Source: Robiginitalea aestuariiviva (GTDB lineage: Bacteria > Bacteroidota > Bacteroidia > Flavobacteriales > Flavobacteriaceae). Taken from it: a stretch of DNA of 64,000 nt. Numbering within the stretch: the stretch's first letter is position 1; each line of letters opens with the position of its first letter. Location: assembly GCF_029537735.1 (NCBI RefSeq), contig NZ_JARPUQ010000001.1, forward strand, positions 1,088,696 to 1,152,695, read 5' to 3'. Position numbers and translations under genes: made by a program. Positions 16,661-25,087 of this stretch are shown piece by piece. The notes under the pieces are model-generated. The model was not told the DNA's origin. It saw only the letters and a list, made by a program, of their open reading frames with translations, and ran no database searches.

Positions 16661-16708
16661 CCGCCCCAGGCCCGGATGCAAATCCGTGTTACGGGGCGGT
16701 TTTATTTA
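16661..16708 (+). terminator. intrinsic terminator of the 15707 lipoprotein gene
   Basis: CCGCCCC (16661-16667) pairs with GGGGCGG (16693-16699) around an inner hairpin CGGAT/ATCCG, and TTTTATTT follows. It is preceded by a T/G tract (TTTGGTTGGTTA, 16637-16648) also seen before two other terminators. Confidence 0.8.
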
Positions 16709-17557
16709 CACCGTTGCCCGCCTTGATTTCCTAAACCCGGATGGGGTTTGCCCGGCAATGGCCTTGAAGGTCCGGTTAAAATAGGAAAGGCTTTCGAAGC
16801 CACAGGCAAAACAGGCCTCGCTAACGGTATGCCCGGCCAGGAGCATGCGCCGGGCGTGGGAAATGCGGTACTGGTTCAGGAAGGTCACAAAGGTGCTGCC
16901 CGTCTCCTTTTTGAAATACCGGCAAAAGGCTTCCCGGCCCAGGTGGCATTGTTCAGCCATTTCCGCCAGGGTGATGCGGGTGGCATAACGTTCTTCCACA
17001 AAGGCGTGGATGGTGCGCAGCCGCTCCTGGTTCCGCTGCTTAAATCGATTCACATACGGGCTGCTGTGCAGCAATTCGAATTCCGAACTTCCCGAAAGGG
17101 TATAGAGGGTTTGCAGGATACTGGTAAAACGGGCAAACCCGTCCATGGCATACCATTGCTTCATGGCACGTGCCGCCGTTTCCCGGGTCTTTCCATAAAA
17201 GGCGATCCCGTACTGAGACAATTGCAGCAATTGGCGGATCCGTCCCATTTCAGGATAGGTGTCCAGGACGACCTGTTTAAAATCGGGTTTGATGTGCAGG
17301 ACCTCGTGTACATATTCGCCCTGCACCCCGTAATCGAAATTGAGGTGGGGGATATTGGAACCGATCAGGACCAGGTCTGCCTCCTGGAAATCAGAAATGT
17401 GGTGCCCCACATGGCGGGTGGCATTAGCGCCTTCCAGGTAGACCAGCTCAAATTCCGGGTGAAAATGCCAGAAAAAGAGGTCGCCCAGCCGGGGGCTGTG
17501 CATCAGCCGAAAGGGGGAATCCGAGCCGCCGCCAATGGTCTCTAACTGCACTTTCAT
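16706..17557 (-). CDS. AraC family transcriptional regulator with N-terminal cupin
   Basis: 283 residues. An N-terminal cupin-like sensor (about 25-110; FFWHFHPEFELVYLEGA, then VLIGSNIPH) precedes a C-terminal double helix-turn-helix (about 180-278; ITLAEMAEQCHLGREAFCRYFKK, then EACFACGFESLSYFNRTFK and GQTPSGFR). The ligand is unknown, probably a sugar or other small carbon source by family analogy. It is divergent from the PhyH gene, 143 bp away, and probably controls it. Its start codon lies in the perfect inverted repeat CTTTCAT-CTC-ATGAAAG (17551-17567). Confidence 0.9.
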   Translation of the reverse strand: MKVQLETIGGGSDSPFRLMHSPRLGDLFFWHFHPEFELVYLEGANATRHVGHHISDFQEADLVLIGSNIPHLNFDYGVQGEYVHEVLHIKPDFKQVVLDTYPEMGRIRQLLQLSQYGIAFYGKTRETAARAMKQWYAMDGFARFTSILQTLYTLSGSSEFELLHSSPYVNRFKQRNQERLRTIHAFVEERYATRITLAEMAEQCHLGREAFCRYFKKETGSTFVTFLNQYRISHARRMLLAGHTVSEACFACGFESLSYFNRTFKAIAGQTPSGFRKSRRATV

Positions 17558-17617
17558 CTCATGAAAGTAATAATATTGTCCAATTTAATACTTATTGTCT
17601 TGATAATAGTCAATATA
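17551..17617. promoter_or_regulatory. AT-rich divergent control region with repeated motifs
   Basis: A 7 bp perfect inverted repeat with a 3 bp spacer (17551-17567) covers the AraC start codon. Beyond it ATATTGTC (17573-17580) and TTATTGTC (17592-17599) are tandem 19 bp apart, with a related GTCAATAT at 17609-17616. These are candidate binding sites for the AraC protein between its own gene and the PhyH gene. Confidence 0.35.
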
Positions 17618-17700
17618 ATACAAGTAACCATCAATATTGCGGTAGCCTTGCAATCCTCCGGGAAGTACTTTTATCCTCAAACCCATTAAACCTCAGCCCT

Positions 17701-18669
17701 ATGCAGCCCGATAAAATCGAAATGGCCAATAAGGCCCACCAGGAAATCCCCGGAAACCCTTCTACTGCTACTAGCAGCACCCGGAAACTGAATGACCGTT
17801 CCAATGGCGCCCCCTTGCGGGTACTCACCGAAGCGGACTGGGACTTCTGGATCACCAACGGGTATATTGTAATAAAAGGGGCGGTACCGAAAAGCCAGGC
17901 CCGGGCCACTGCAGATTTCCTCTGGGAGTTCGAGGAAAAGGACCCAACCAACCCGGAGACCTGGTATACGCCCCCAAGGGCCGAAATGAAAATGAAGGAA
18001 CTCACCGGGACGGGGATGGTGGAGGTCTACAACCACCAGCTGCTCTGGAATAACCGCCAGACCCAAAAAGTATATGATGCCTTTGTGGATATCTGGGGCA
18101 CGGAAGCCCTATGGGTGACTATTGACCGGGCCAACCTGAATTTCCCGCAGCGCCCCGGTCATGAACGCAAAGGGTTTATCCACTGGGATTACGACCCGGA
18201 AACCCGGCCGCAGAATGTACAGGGGGTGCTGGCCCTGGCAGACCAGACCGATGAAAACATGGGGGGCTTTCAGTGCATTCCCTGGCTTTATCGGAATTAC
18301 GACAGCTGGAAGCTTACCCAGCCCGAAGACCGGGATCATTTTCAGCCCGATATTTCAGGCCTGGAAGACAAGATTGTAAAAGTAAAGATGGAAGCGGGAG
18401 ACCTGCTGATCTTCAACAGTACCCAACCCCACGGAATCCGGCCCAACCGTTCCGGGAACAAGGTGCGGATGGCCCAGTATATTTCCATGATGCCTGCAGA
18501 ACCCGAGAACGATGCGCTGCGCCAGTGGCGTATCCATTCCTGGAAAAACCGCGTAGCCCCGGAGGGTTATGCCTTTCCGGGAGATCCCCGCAACTGGGAA
18601 CAGACCAAATATAAAACTGCCGAGCTTAGCGGGCTCGGCAGAAAACTCCTGGGGCTGGACCCCTGGTAA
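17701..18669 (+). CDS. phytanoyl-CoA dioxygenase (PhyH) family oxygenase
   Basis: 322 residues. The Fe(II) triad of this 2-oxoglutarate oxygenase family is visible as H161-x-D163 (FIHWDYD) and H244 (STQPHGIRPNR), with nearby R250 or R256 a likely 2-oxoglutarate anchor. It would hydroxylate a small organic substrate in the cytoplasm. The substrate is unknown, but the divergent AraC regulator suggests an inducible catabolic role. The last 53 coding nucleotides contain a 9 bp hairpin that functions best as a terminator for the opposite strand. Confidence 0.87.
   Translation: MQPDKIEMANKAHQEIPGNPSTATSSTRKLNDRSNGAPLRVLTEADWDFWITNGYIVIKGAVPKSQARATADFLWEFEEKDPTNPETWYTPPRAEMKMKELTGTGMVEVYNHQLLWNNRQTQKVYDAFVDIWGTEALWVTIDRANLNFPQRPGHERKGFIHWDYDPETRPQNVQGVLALADQTDENMGGFQCIPWLYRNYDSWKLTQPEDRDHFQPDISGLEDKIVKVKMEAGDLLIFNSTQPHGIRPNRSGNKVRMAQYISMMPAEPENDALRQWRIHSWKNRVAPEGYAFPGDPRNWEQTKYKTAELSGLGRKLLGLDPW
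18611..18641 (-). terminator. intrinsic terminator for the cytochrome c gene, inside the PhyH coding sequence
   Basis: CTGCCGAGC (18617-18625) and GCTCGGCAG (18633-18641) form a perfect 9 bp stem with a 7 nt loop. On the minus strand it is followed by TTTTATATTTGG, a proper U-tract, 41 nt after the cytochrome gene stop. On the plus strand the downstream bases are GAAAACTCC, so it can only terminate minus-strand transcription. Confidence 0.7.
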
Positions 18670-18681
18670 TACGCGATCAGG

Positions 18682-19164
18682 TTAGAGGGTACGCAGGTAT
18701 TCCGCCACTGCGCGGGCCTCTTCCTGGGTAAGGTTTTGATTGAGCATGATGGCATTGTTGTATTCCTTCAGCAAGGCCTGGGCAATAGGGTCTTCCTTCA
18801 GCATGCCGTCCGGATTGAGGATCATATTCATTACCCACTCCGGGCTGCGGCGCTCGTATACTCCTTTCAGGGCCGGCCCGATCATGCGCTGTTCTGCCTG
18901 GTGGCAGGCGGTACAGATGGTGTTGAATTTTGCCTCCCCCTGTGCGGCGAGTTCCGCATCAATTTCGGCCGGGAAAGACACTTCCGTAACGGGGCCCACG
19001 CCCTTGTTGCTGAGGTCTACCGGGACGCCGTCCGTGGCCTGGGCAGCCGGGGCCTCCTTCTTGGTGCGGCTCATTTCAAAACCGTCGTCCTTTTTTTCCT
19101 CCTTTTTTTCGCCACAGCCTACAACAAGCAGAGTCAGGGCAAACAACGTCCAAATTTTATTCAT
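18682..19164 (-). CDS. c-type cytochrome lipoprotein
   Basis: 160 residues. A lipobox LLVVGC lipidates C17, followed by a charged Lys/Glu-rich linker (19-40). A class I cytochrome c domain has heme site C84-TA-C87-H88, with M140 a likely axial ligand (NNAIMLNQNL). It would be an envelope-anchored electron carrier in the periplasm. The SPEWVMNMILNPDGM stretch resembles cytochromes found in Bacteroidetes nitrous-oxide reductase clusters, but no nos genes are present here. The gene stands alone between PhyH (convergent) and the YheT gene. Confidence 0.88.
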   Translation of the reverse strand: MNKIWTLFALTLLVVGCGEKKEEKKDDGFEMSRTKKEAPAAQATDGVPVDLSNKGVGPVTEVSFPAEIDAELAAQGEAKFNTICTACHQAEQRMIGPALKGVYERRSPEWVMNMILNPDGMLKEDPIAQALLKEYNNAIMLNQNLTQEEARAVAEYLRTL

Positions 19165-19205
19165 GGCTTCCTAAATGATTAAGGCACTAAGATAAGAAAT
19201 AGGTT

Positions 19206-20168
19206 TTAGAAAAGGCCGGTCAGGAATTCCAGGGCGCGCACTTCGTTGTAGTAGTATGCATGGCGTTGAACAAAGCCCACGTGCCCCCCGTTTTCCGGGA
19301 TTTCCAGGGTGAGCAGGGGGTGATGCGCACATACCTCCTCCGGATAGCAGGCGGGCCCCAGGAAGGAGTCGTTACGGGCGTTTAGCAATAGGGTAGGACG
19401 GTCAACATGCCTAAGCCCCGGCAGGCTGCTGCATTTTTTATAGTAGTCCATGGCATCCCGGAATCCGTGTGCTTTGCTGGTGTACTGGTCGTCAAAATCC
19501 TGCAGGCTGCGGATACTCCGGATCAGGCCATCCGGGAGTCGGTCCGGGAACAGCCTTTGTTTTTCGCGCAATTTGGCTTTCAGGTTTTTCAGGAAGCGCC
19601 GGGCGTACAGGGCATTTTCAGCCTTATTCAGCTGCAGGAGGGAATCGTGCAGGTGTACCGGGGCCGAAACGGCCACGGCGCCCTTAATCCTTGCCGTGAG
19701 CGGGCCGCTTTCCCCCAGGAACTTCAGCAGGAGGTTGCCGCCCAGGCTGAACCCCTTGAGGAAAAGGGGGGCGTCCGGATATTTACGGGATACGTGCTGC
19801 ACTACAGCTTCCAAATCTTCCGTGGCCCCGGAATGGTAGGAGCGGTACAGGCGGTTGGGGGTGCCGCTGCAACCCCGGAGGTTCACCGCGCAAATGCGGA
19901 AGCCCGAGGCCGAAAACAGGGCTGTACTCCCCATCATATAAGGTCGCTGGGCATGGCCTTCCAGGCCGTGCAGCAGGATCAGGATGCCACGTTCGGGACC
20001 TTGGGGGGCTGTCCAGTCCAGGTCCAGGAAATCCCCGTCGTCCAGTTCCAGGCGCTCCCGGGTCTGCGGGGCCGGCAGGACCCGGCGCAACAGGGCGGAA
20101 TATATGGTGGCGAGGTGCCCATTGGCAAAGGGCCAGGGCGCCCGGTAGCTGGAAGGGGTCAGTGGCAT
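19206..20168 (-). CDS. alpha/beta hydrolase, YheT family
   Basis: 320 residues with the catalytic triad S141 (GFSLGG), D267 (NARNDSF) and H296 (NGGHVGF), and the oxyanion motif LLHGLEG. YheT proteins are cytoplasmic esterase-like hydrolases whose physiological substrate is not established. The start MPLTPSSYRAPWPFANGHLATIY is typical of the family. It lies 48 nt downstream of the nitronate monooxygenase gene on the same strand and may be cotranscribed with it. Confidence 0.9.
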   Translation of the reverse strand: MPLTPSSYRAPWPFANGHLATIYSALLRRVLPAPQTRERLELDDGDFLDLDWTAPQGPERGILILLHGLEGHAQRPYMMGSTALFSASGFRICAVNLRGCSGTPNRLYRSYHSGATEDLEAVVQHVSRKYPDAPLFLKGFSLGGNLLLKFLGESGPLTARIKGAVAVSAPVHLHDSLLQLNKAENALYARRFLKNLKAKLREKQRLFPDRLPDGLIRSIRSLQDFDDQYTSKAHGFRDAMDYYKKCSSLPGLRHVDRPTLLLNARNDSFLGPACYPEEVCAHHPLLTLEIPENGGHVGFVQRHAYYYNEVRALEFLTGLF

Positions 20169-20216
20169 GGCGCGCAGGGATTGCCCATGGGGGTAAGGGA
20201 AGTGAACATCTGGGGT

Positions 20217-21188
20217 TTAACGGTATCGGGACAAGCGTGCAGCCTGAGTTTCCAGGGCCGCAATAAACTCTTCCCGGAGCTGTTGTACCAGAGCCTCCAC
20301 GGGCAGTACCTCATGGATGCTGGTCACGCCCTGCCCGGCAGACCAGATGGTTTTCCATGCCTTGGCCTCGGTGTCCAGTTCCTTGCCGAAGTCAATTTTG
20401 GTATTCTGCCGGAGGTCTTCTTCCGTAAGGCCCGCAGCCTTAAGGCTTGGCCCGAGAAAGTTGGCCGGAACCCCGGAAATGGCTGCCGTGTAAACGATGT
20501 CCCCGGCCCCGGCCTCGATGATCATCTGACGATAGGCTTCCGGGGCTTGAGATTCGGAGGTATTGATAAAGCGGGTGCCCATATAGGCCAGGTCTGCTCC
20601 CATTTGCAGGGCGGCGGCCACATCCTGCCCGGTGCTGATGCAGCCGGAAAGCAGGAGGGTCTTGTCAAAAAAGGAGCGCACCTCTGCCAGCAGGGACATG
20701 GGGTTGAGCGTCCCGGCGTGCCCGCCTGCCCCGGCAGAGACCAGGATCAGGCCGTCCACCCCGGCTTCGGCCGCTTTTTCCGCATGCCGCTTTTTTATGA
20801 TGTCGTGAAAGATCACGCCCCCGTAACTGTGCACGGCATTCACCACTTCGGACACGGCGCCCAGGGAAGTGATAATCAGGGGGACCTTGTGTTTAATACA
20901 AAGTCTCAGGTCTGCCTCGAGACGTGGGTTGGTGGGGTGTACAATCAGGTTTACGCCAAAGGGAGCCGCCTTGCGTCCCGTTTCCTTTTCGAAGGCATCC
21001 AGGGCCGTCCGGATTTCCACCAGCCAGGCTTCAAAGCCTTCACTGCTGCGTTGGTTCAGGGCGGGAAAAGTACCCACAATCCCGTTTTTGCAGCAGGCGA
21101 TCACCAGTTCCGGATTGGAAATGAGGAACATGGGGGCGGCCACAATGGGCAGGGAAAGGGAATCGATAAATGGGGCTTTCTGGCTCAT
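20217..21188 (-). CDS. nitronate monooxygenase (2-nitropropane dioxygenase family)
   Basis: 323 residues forming an FMN-dependent TIM barrel. Visible family segments are PIVAAPMFLISNPELVIA, GVNLIV, SAGAGGHAGT (with a conserved His near the flavin), LLSGCISTGQDVAAALQMGAD and YMGTRF. It oxidises alkyl nitronates such as propionate-3-nitronate, generally a detoxification reaction. Its promoter element TACTTTTA (21213-21206) gives a 17 nt leader, and it is divergent from the thioesterase gene. Confidence 0.9.
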   Translation of the reverse strand: MSQKAPFIDSLSLPIVAAPMFLISNPELVIACCKNGIVGTFPALNQRSSEGFEAWLVEIRTALDAFEKETGRKAAPFGVNLIVHPTNPRLEADLRLCIKHKVPLIITSLGAVSEVVNAVHSYGGVIFHDIIKKRHAEKAAEAGVDGLILVSAGAGGHAGTLNPMSLLAEVRSFFDKTLLLSGCISTGQDVAAALQMGADLAYMGTRFINTSESQAPEAYRQMIIEAGAGDIVYTAAISGVPANFLGPSLKAAGLTEEDLRQNTKIDFGKELDTEAKAWKTIWSAGQGVTSIHEVLPVEALVQQLREEFIAALETQAARLSRYR

Positions 21189-21205
21189 ACGTTTGGTGTA
21201 TGGGC

Positions 21206-21213
21206 TAAAAGTA
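21206..21213 (-). promoter_or_regulatory. putative -7 element of nitronate monooxygenase (TACTTTTA)
   Basis: A near-consensus TAnnTTTG variant on the minus strand, 17 nt before the ATG at 21188. Confidence 0.3.
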
Positions 21214-21259
21214 AGGATTATTTAAAGTGCGGGCCACCTCCGGGTTGGCAATTCCGCCT

Positions 21260-21267
21260 TACTTTTG
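21260..21267 (+). promoter_or_regulatory. putative -7 element of thioesterase gene (TACTTTTG)
   Basis: A perfect TAnnTTTG match 24 nt before the ATG at 21292. The nearest TTG (21245-21247) is only 12 bp away, shorter than usual. Confidence 0.35.
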
Positions 21268-21291
21268 CCCGGAATATAAAGCCCGTAACCC

Positions 21292-21768
21292 ATGTACCTG
21301 AAGCCTTTTGAAGTACGCTGGAGCGATTTGGATGCCAACCGGCACATGGCCAACAGCGCCTACATTACCTTTATGAGTCACACCCGCATGGCCTTCCTGC
21401 AGGAGCATGGCTTCGGGCACAAGACCCTGGTGGACCACCACCTGGGCCCGGTCGTCTTTTACGAGCACATGTATTATTTCCGCGAGGTGCTGCCAGGGGT
21501 GCCGGTTCGGGTATCCCTGGAGGTACAGGGCCTGAGTGCCGACGGGATGTTTTTCGAGTTCCACCACAATTTTTACGACGACAAAGGAACCCACCTGGCC
21601 CATTGTGAAATGATGGGTGGGTGGATAGACCTGGACACCCGGAAATTGACAGGTTTGCCCCAGGACCTGCTGGAACGCTTCGAGGCCCTGGAAAAAGGGG
21701 ATGCCTTTAAAACGCTCACCCGGGAAGACACCCGCCGCTACTTTAAGCGGCCGAAGGACCTGGTTTAG
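21292..21768 (+). CDS. acyl-CoA thioesterase, 4-hydroxybenzoyl-CoA thioesterase-like (hotdog)
   Basis: 158 residues with one hotdog fold. The N-terminus FEVRWSDLDANRHMANSAYITFM contains the catalytic-type Asp and HMANS motif of this family. It probably hydrolyses an acyl-CoA in the cytoplasm, but the substrate is not predictable. Its 3' end overlaps the end of the convergent EamA transporter gene by 26 nt, so the last eight codons are read on both strands. Confidence 0.88.
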   Translation: MYLKPFEVRWSDLDANRHMANSAYITFMSHTRMAFLQEHGFGHKTLVDHHLGPVVFYEHMYYFREVLPGVPVRVSLEVQGLSADGMFFEFHHNFYDDKGTHLAHCEMMGGWIDLDTRKLTGLPQDLLERFEALEKGDAFKTLTREDTRRYFKRPKDLV

Positions 21769-22645
21769 GCTTGCGGCTGGCCAGATAAACGCCCGCCAGA
21801 ACCAGGAAAGTAGCCAGGGCATTGAGCAATCCGAACTGGTCCTGCCCGCTGAGCACCGCAAAGGCAATGCCGATAACGGGCTGGGCATAAATGAACGCAC
21901 TTACCGTTGAAGCCTTGAGCTGGGTTAGGGCGTAGGCGTTACAGAGGTAGGTCATAAAGGTGGTCCCCACAATAACAAAGGCAATGGCGCCAAAGCCTTG
22001 CGCCGGTATCTCCCGCCAGGGAATCTCCAGGACTTCCGGCAGGGTGAGTGGCAGGTTAATTACCACGGCTACCGTAAAAAGCCAGCGCAGCAGCACCAGG
22101 GGGTGGTATTTCTCGATGAGTTTCTTCGCTACAATCAGATACAAACCATAAAAAGTAGCATTCACCACGAACAGGACATTCCCCATGGGGATGTTTGGCG
22201 CATTGAGGCCTTCGGCTTTGTTCATAAAGATCAGCGCCAGGGCCCCGGCCATTCCCAGGGCTATGCCCAGGGCTTTTACCCAGGTAACTTTTTCCCGGAT
22301 CAGGAAAAAGGAGAAGGCGACTACAATAATGGGGGTTGTGGTTACCAGGACCGAACTATTTACCGGGGTAGACAGTTGCAGGCCTTTGAAAAAGGCCAGC
22401 ATATTGATGACCATGCCAAAAACGGCGCAGAGCAGTAGCCGCCCCCAATCCCGCTTTTCGATCCGTTGCCTGGGCCCAAAGGGGGCAATGGCCCAGAGCA
22501 GGGCGGCTGCCCCGCTTACCCGCAGCAGGATAAACCCAAACGGTTGCACGTAATGGGGCATCACGCTTTTGGCAATGGTATGGTTCAACCCGTAAATGGT
22601 CGTGGCCGTTAAGGCCGCCAGGATGGCCAGGGTGCGTTTGCTCAA
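21743..22645 (-). CDS. EamA/DMT-family transporter
   Basis: 300 residues from a TTG start at 22645, giving SKRTLAILAALTATTIYGLN. This start overlaps the stop of the upstream ArsC-like gene in a TTGA junction (22642-22645), which argues strongly for it over upstream codons. About ten hydrophobic helices form two EamA repeats (IYGLNHTIAKSVM and FYGLYLIVAKKLIE are the paired first segments). It is an inner-membrane metabolite exporter of unknown substrate. Confidence 0.88.
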   Translation of the reverse strand: MSKRTLAILAALTATTIYGLNHTIAKSVMPHYVQPFGFILLRVSGAAALLWAIAPFGPRQRIEKRDWGRLLLCAVFGMVINMLAFFKGLQLSTPVNSSVLVTTTPIIVVAFSFFLIREKVTWVKALGIALGMAGALALIFMNKAEGLNAPNIPMGNVLFVVNATFYGLYLIVAKKLIEKYHPLVLLRWLFTVAVVINLPLTLPEVLEIPWREIPAQGFGAIAFVIVGTTFMTYLCNAYALTQLKASTVSAFIYAQPVIGIAFAVLSGQDQFGLLNALATFLVLAGVYLASRKPKPGPSAA

Positions 22646-22995
22646 GGTTTGAGGGCTTCGGCTGCGGCGGCAACGGTTTTCTTGGAATTCCCGATAAATA
22701 TCCGGTTGCCCAGTACGATAACCGGCCGCTTCAGGAAGGTGTAGTGTGCCAGCAGCCATTTCCGGTAATCGGCTTCGCTGAGGTCCTGCTCGTGCAGCCC
22801 GTTTTTACGGTAGAGCTGGGCCCTTTTGTTAAAGAGGGCTTCATAACTGCCCGCCAGGCTATGGAGGGCGTCCACCTGCCCGGCATTCAGGGGCTGGATC
22901 TTAAGGTCCTGTAATTCAATTCCCGGGCCGGGCTGCAGGGTTTGCAGGATGCGTTTACAGGTATCGCAAGTGCTCAGGTAAAAAATCTTATTCAT
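22642..22995 (-). CDS. ArsC/Spx-family thioredoxin-fold protein
   Basis: 117 residues. An ArsC-like fold with the N-terminal redox motif C10-DT-C13 (YLSTCDTCKR) and the family landmarks LFNKRAQLYR and KRPVIVLGNRIFIG. True arsenate reductases have one active cysteine here, while Spx and related regulators have CxxC, so arsenate reduction is uncertain. It sits in a minus-strand run: DUF3298 lipoprotein gene, 4 nt gap, this gene, then the overlapping EamA transporter. Confidence 0.82.
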   Translation of the reverse strand: MNKIFYLSTCDTCKRILQTLQPGPGIELQDLKIQPLNAGQVDALHSLAGSYEALFNKRAQLYRKNGLHEQDLSEADYRKWLLAHYTFLKRPVIVLGNRIFIGNSKKTVAAAAEALKP

Positions 22996-22999
22996 GGGT

Positions 23000-23752
23000 T
23001 CAGGGGTTGGGTTGGGGGCGGTACGCTTCGGTTAGGTAGGGTATGGCCTGGTCAAACGGGATCAGGACTTCCAGGGGGCCGTCCGCAAAAGAAGCTACCT
23101 CGTAAGGGTTGTAGTATAGCAGGACGCCTTCAGGCAGGAAGCCGAAGTTTTCCGGGAGGTGGAAACGGTCCCCTTCAAACATAAACCCGGTACTGTTGAT
23201 GGGCGCTTCTGCTCCAATGCCATAGGTGGCCCTGAAGGCGGATTCCGCCAGTTCCCGGAAGCCGGCAGGGTCCAGCAGCAGGTCTTCCGCGTCCAGCTCC
23301 TCAGCGCGCCCCTTGTCAAAGTTCAATAGAATGCGGTGCGAAAGCCCGTGAGCCCCACCCGTAAAGACATAGCCGTCCAGGGAGAGGGTAAGCAGGGCGG
23401 CACTTTCATATTGTACAAGTCCTTCTATGGTAGCTTCCCACCCCATGGTTTCCTCGGGAAAGGCAGCTGCCAGTTCCCGGTAACTTTCCCCAAAGCCGCT
23501 AATGGCCTCTTCGATGGTGGCGGCGGAGTTGGTTTCCCGGTAATCCAGCCAGGCAATCACCTCCTCGGCCTGTACCCGGTGTACCGCCTCTGCCAGGGGA
23601 TTTCCCTCCGGGCCTTCCGGCAGGGCAATGGTCACCTGGGGGCACTGGGCGCAGAGGGGGCCTTCATAGGTTGTGGCCTTCCAGTCAAAAGCCGCGGGGT
23701 CCTGGCATTGCCAAAGGAACCCCAGTAACAGCATCCCCAAAAGTGTTCTCAT
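23000..23752 (-). CDS. DUF3298 / PdaC-like lipoprotein
   Basis: 250 residues. Signal MRTLLGMLLLGFLWQC lipidates C16. The domain pair DUF4163 plus DUF3298 is suggested by the sequence SLDGYVFTGGAHGLSHRILLNFD and the C-terminal LPEGVLLYYNPYEVASFADGP. The same module occurs in anti-sigma factor RsiV and peptidoglycan-acting proteins, where it may bind cell wall material or lysozyme. It is first gene of the three-gene minus-strand run ending at 21743. Confidence 0.82.
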   Translation of the reverse strand: MRTLLGMLLLGFLWQCQDPAAFDWKATTYEGPLCAQCPQVTIALPEGPEGNPLAEAVHRVQAEEVIAWLDYRETNSAATIEEAISGFGESYRELAAAFPEETMGWEATIEGLVQYESAALLTLSLDGYVFTGGAHGLSHRILLNFDKGRAEELDAEDLLLDPAGFRELAESAFRATYGIGAEAPINSTGFMFEGDRFHLPENFGFLPEGVLLYYNPYEVASFADGPLEVLIPFDQAIPYLTEAYRPQPNP

Positions 23753-23822
23753 ACCGGGCAGCGTATTTTCCCCAAAGGTACAATTTTGGGATGGGCCGCC
23801 CGGCGAACGCCAAAGGAAAAGG

Positions 23823-23853
23823 TTGGCGGGCCACGCGGAGAATGCTAGCTTTG
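23823..23853 (+). promoter_or_regulatory. putative promoter of the transsulfuration gene
   Basis: TTG (23823-23825), a 20 bp spacer and TAGCTTTG (23846-23853) match the flavobacterial consensus well, 18 nt before the ATG at 23872. Confidence 0.6.
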
Positions 23854-23871
23854 TGTTAAGTACAGAAGCAA

Positions 23872-25032
23872 ATGAAAAAAGACCTGAAATTCAATTCCCT
23901 CACCATCCATGGGGGGCAGGAGCCAGACAAAGCTTACGGGGCCGTGATGCCGCCCATCTACCAGACCTCTACCTTTGCCCAGAAATCTCCGGGGGCACAC
24001 CAGGGGTATGAATATTCCCGGAGCGGCAACCCCACCCGTCATGCCCTGGAGCAGGCCCTGGCCAGTATAGAAAAGGGAGCGCATGGCCTGGCTTTTGCCA
24101 GTGGTCTGGCTGCCATGGATGCCGTGCTAAAACTTTTGAAGCCCGGGGATGAGGTTGTGGCCACCAACGATCTCTATGGGGGCAGTTACCGCTTGTTTAC
24201 TAAAGTCTTTGAACCCCTGGGGATTCGCTTCCGGTTCGTAGGGATGCGGGACCTTGCAGCAGTGGAAGCGGCCATAGGGGAACGCACCCGCCTGCTTTGG
24301 GTGGAAACCCCAACCAACCCCATGATGAATGTGGTGGACATCCGCGCCATGGCGGCCCTGGCCCGCAAGGCGGGGGCCATGCTGGCGGTGGACAACACCT
24401 TTGCCACCCCGTACCTGCAGCAGCCGCTGGAACTGGGTGCGGATATTGTAATGCACTCGGCTACCAAGTATCTGGGCGGGCATAGCGATGTGGTAGCCGG
24501 CGCCCTGGTCGTTCGGGATTCCGGCCTGGCCGAACGGCTTTATTTTATACAGAATGCCAGCGGAGCGGTTTGCGGTCCCATGGACAGTTATCTGGTGCTG
24601 CGCGGGATCAAGACCCTGCATGTGCGCATGCAGCGGCATTGCGAGAACGGGCGTGCCGTGGCCGAATACCTCCGGGACCATCCCATGGTGGAGGCCGTGT
24701 ACTGGCCGGGGTTTGCGGACCACCCCAACCACGATGTAGCCGCATCCCAGATGCGGGATTTTGGGGCGATGATTTCCTTCCGGCCCAAAGGGGCGCGTTA
24801 CGAAGATGCCGTGCGTTTTGTGGAATCCCTGGAAGTCTTTACCCTGGCTGAGTCCCTGGGCGGGGTGGAAAGCCTGGCCGGGCACCCGGCCAGTATGACC
24901 CATGCGAGTATCCCTAAAGAAGAGCGGGAGAAGAGCGGGGTAACCGACGCCCTGATCCGCCTGAGTGTGGGTATCGAGGACGCTGCCGACCTGATCGCAG
25001 ACCTGGAGGCCGCCCTGAGACAGCTGGGGTAG
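23872..25032 (+). CDS. PLP-dependent transsulfuration enzyme (cystathionine gamma-synthase / gamma-lyase)
   Basis: 386 residues, a Cys/Met metabolism PLP enzyme. The PLP lysine is K199 in MHSATKYLGGHSDVVAG. Other family features are GYEYSRSGNPT (45-55) at the neighbouring-subunit PLP phosphate site and AFASGLAAMDAVLKL. It acts in methionine/cysteine interconversion in the cytoplasm. Synthase and lyase cannot be separated reliably from sequence. It has a good promoter of its own and no evident operon partner. Confidence 0.9.
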   Translation: MKKDLKFNSLTIHGGQEPDKAYGAVMPPIYQTSTFAQKSPGAHQGYEYSRSGNPTRHALEQALASIEKGAHGLAFASGLAAMDAVLKLLKPGDEVVATNDLYGGSYRLFTKVFEPLGIRFRFVGMRDLAAVEAAIGERTRLLWVETPTNPMMNVVDIRAMAALARKAGAMLAVDNTFATPYLQQPLELGADIVMHSATKYLGGHSDVVAGALVVRDSGLAERLYFIQNASGAVCGPMDSYLVLRGIKTLHVRMQRHCENGRAVAEYLRDHPMVEAVYWPGFADHPNHDVAASQMRDFGAMISFRPKGARYEDAVRFVESLEVFTLAESLGGVESLAGHPASMTHASIPKEEREKSGVTDALIRLSVGIEDAADLIADLEAALRQLG

Positions 25033-25087
25033 GATTGTAAATTCCGTATTTCAGGGGGAGGATCGGCAAATTATTTTATCAAATTTT

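Noticed and set aside
18682-19164. Part of a nitrous-oxide reductase cluster
   Set aside because: The cytochrome resembles nos-associated ones, but no nosZ, nosL, nosD, nosF or nosY is present within the window.
19407-21311. 634-codon plus-strand frame spanning two minus-strand genes
   Set aside because: It crosses the intergenic gap between YheT and nitronate monooxygenase, both with full catalytic motifs, so it is a chance open frame.
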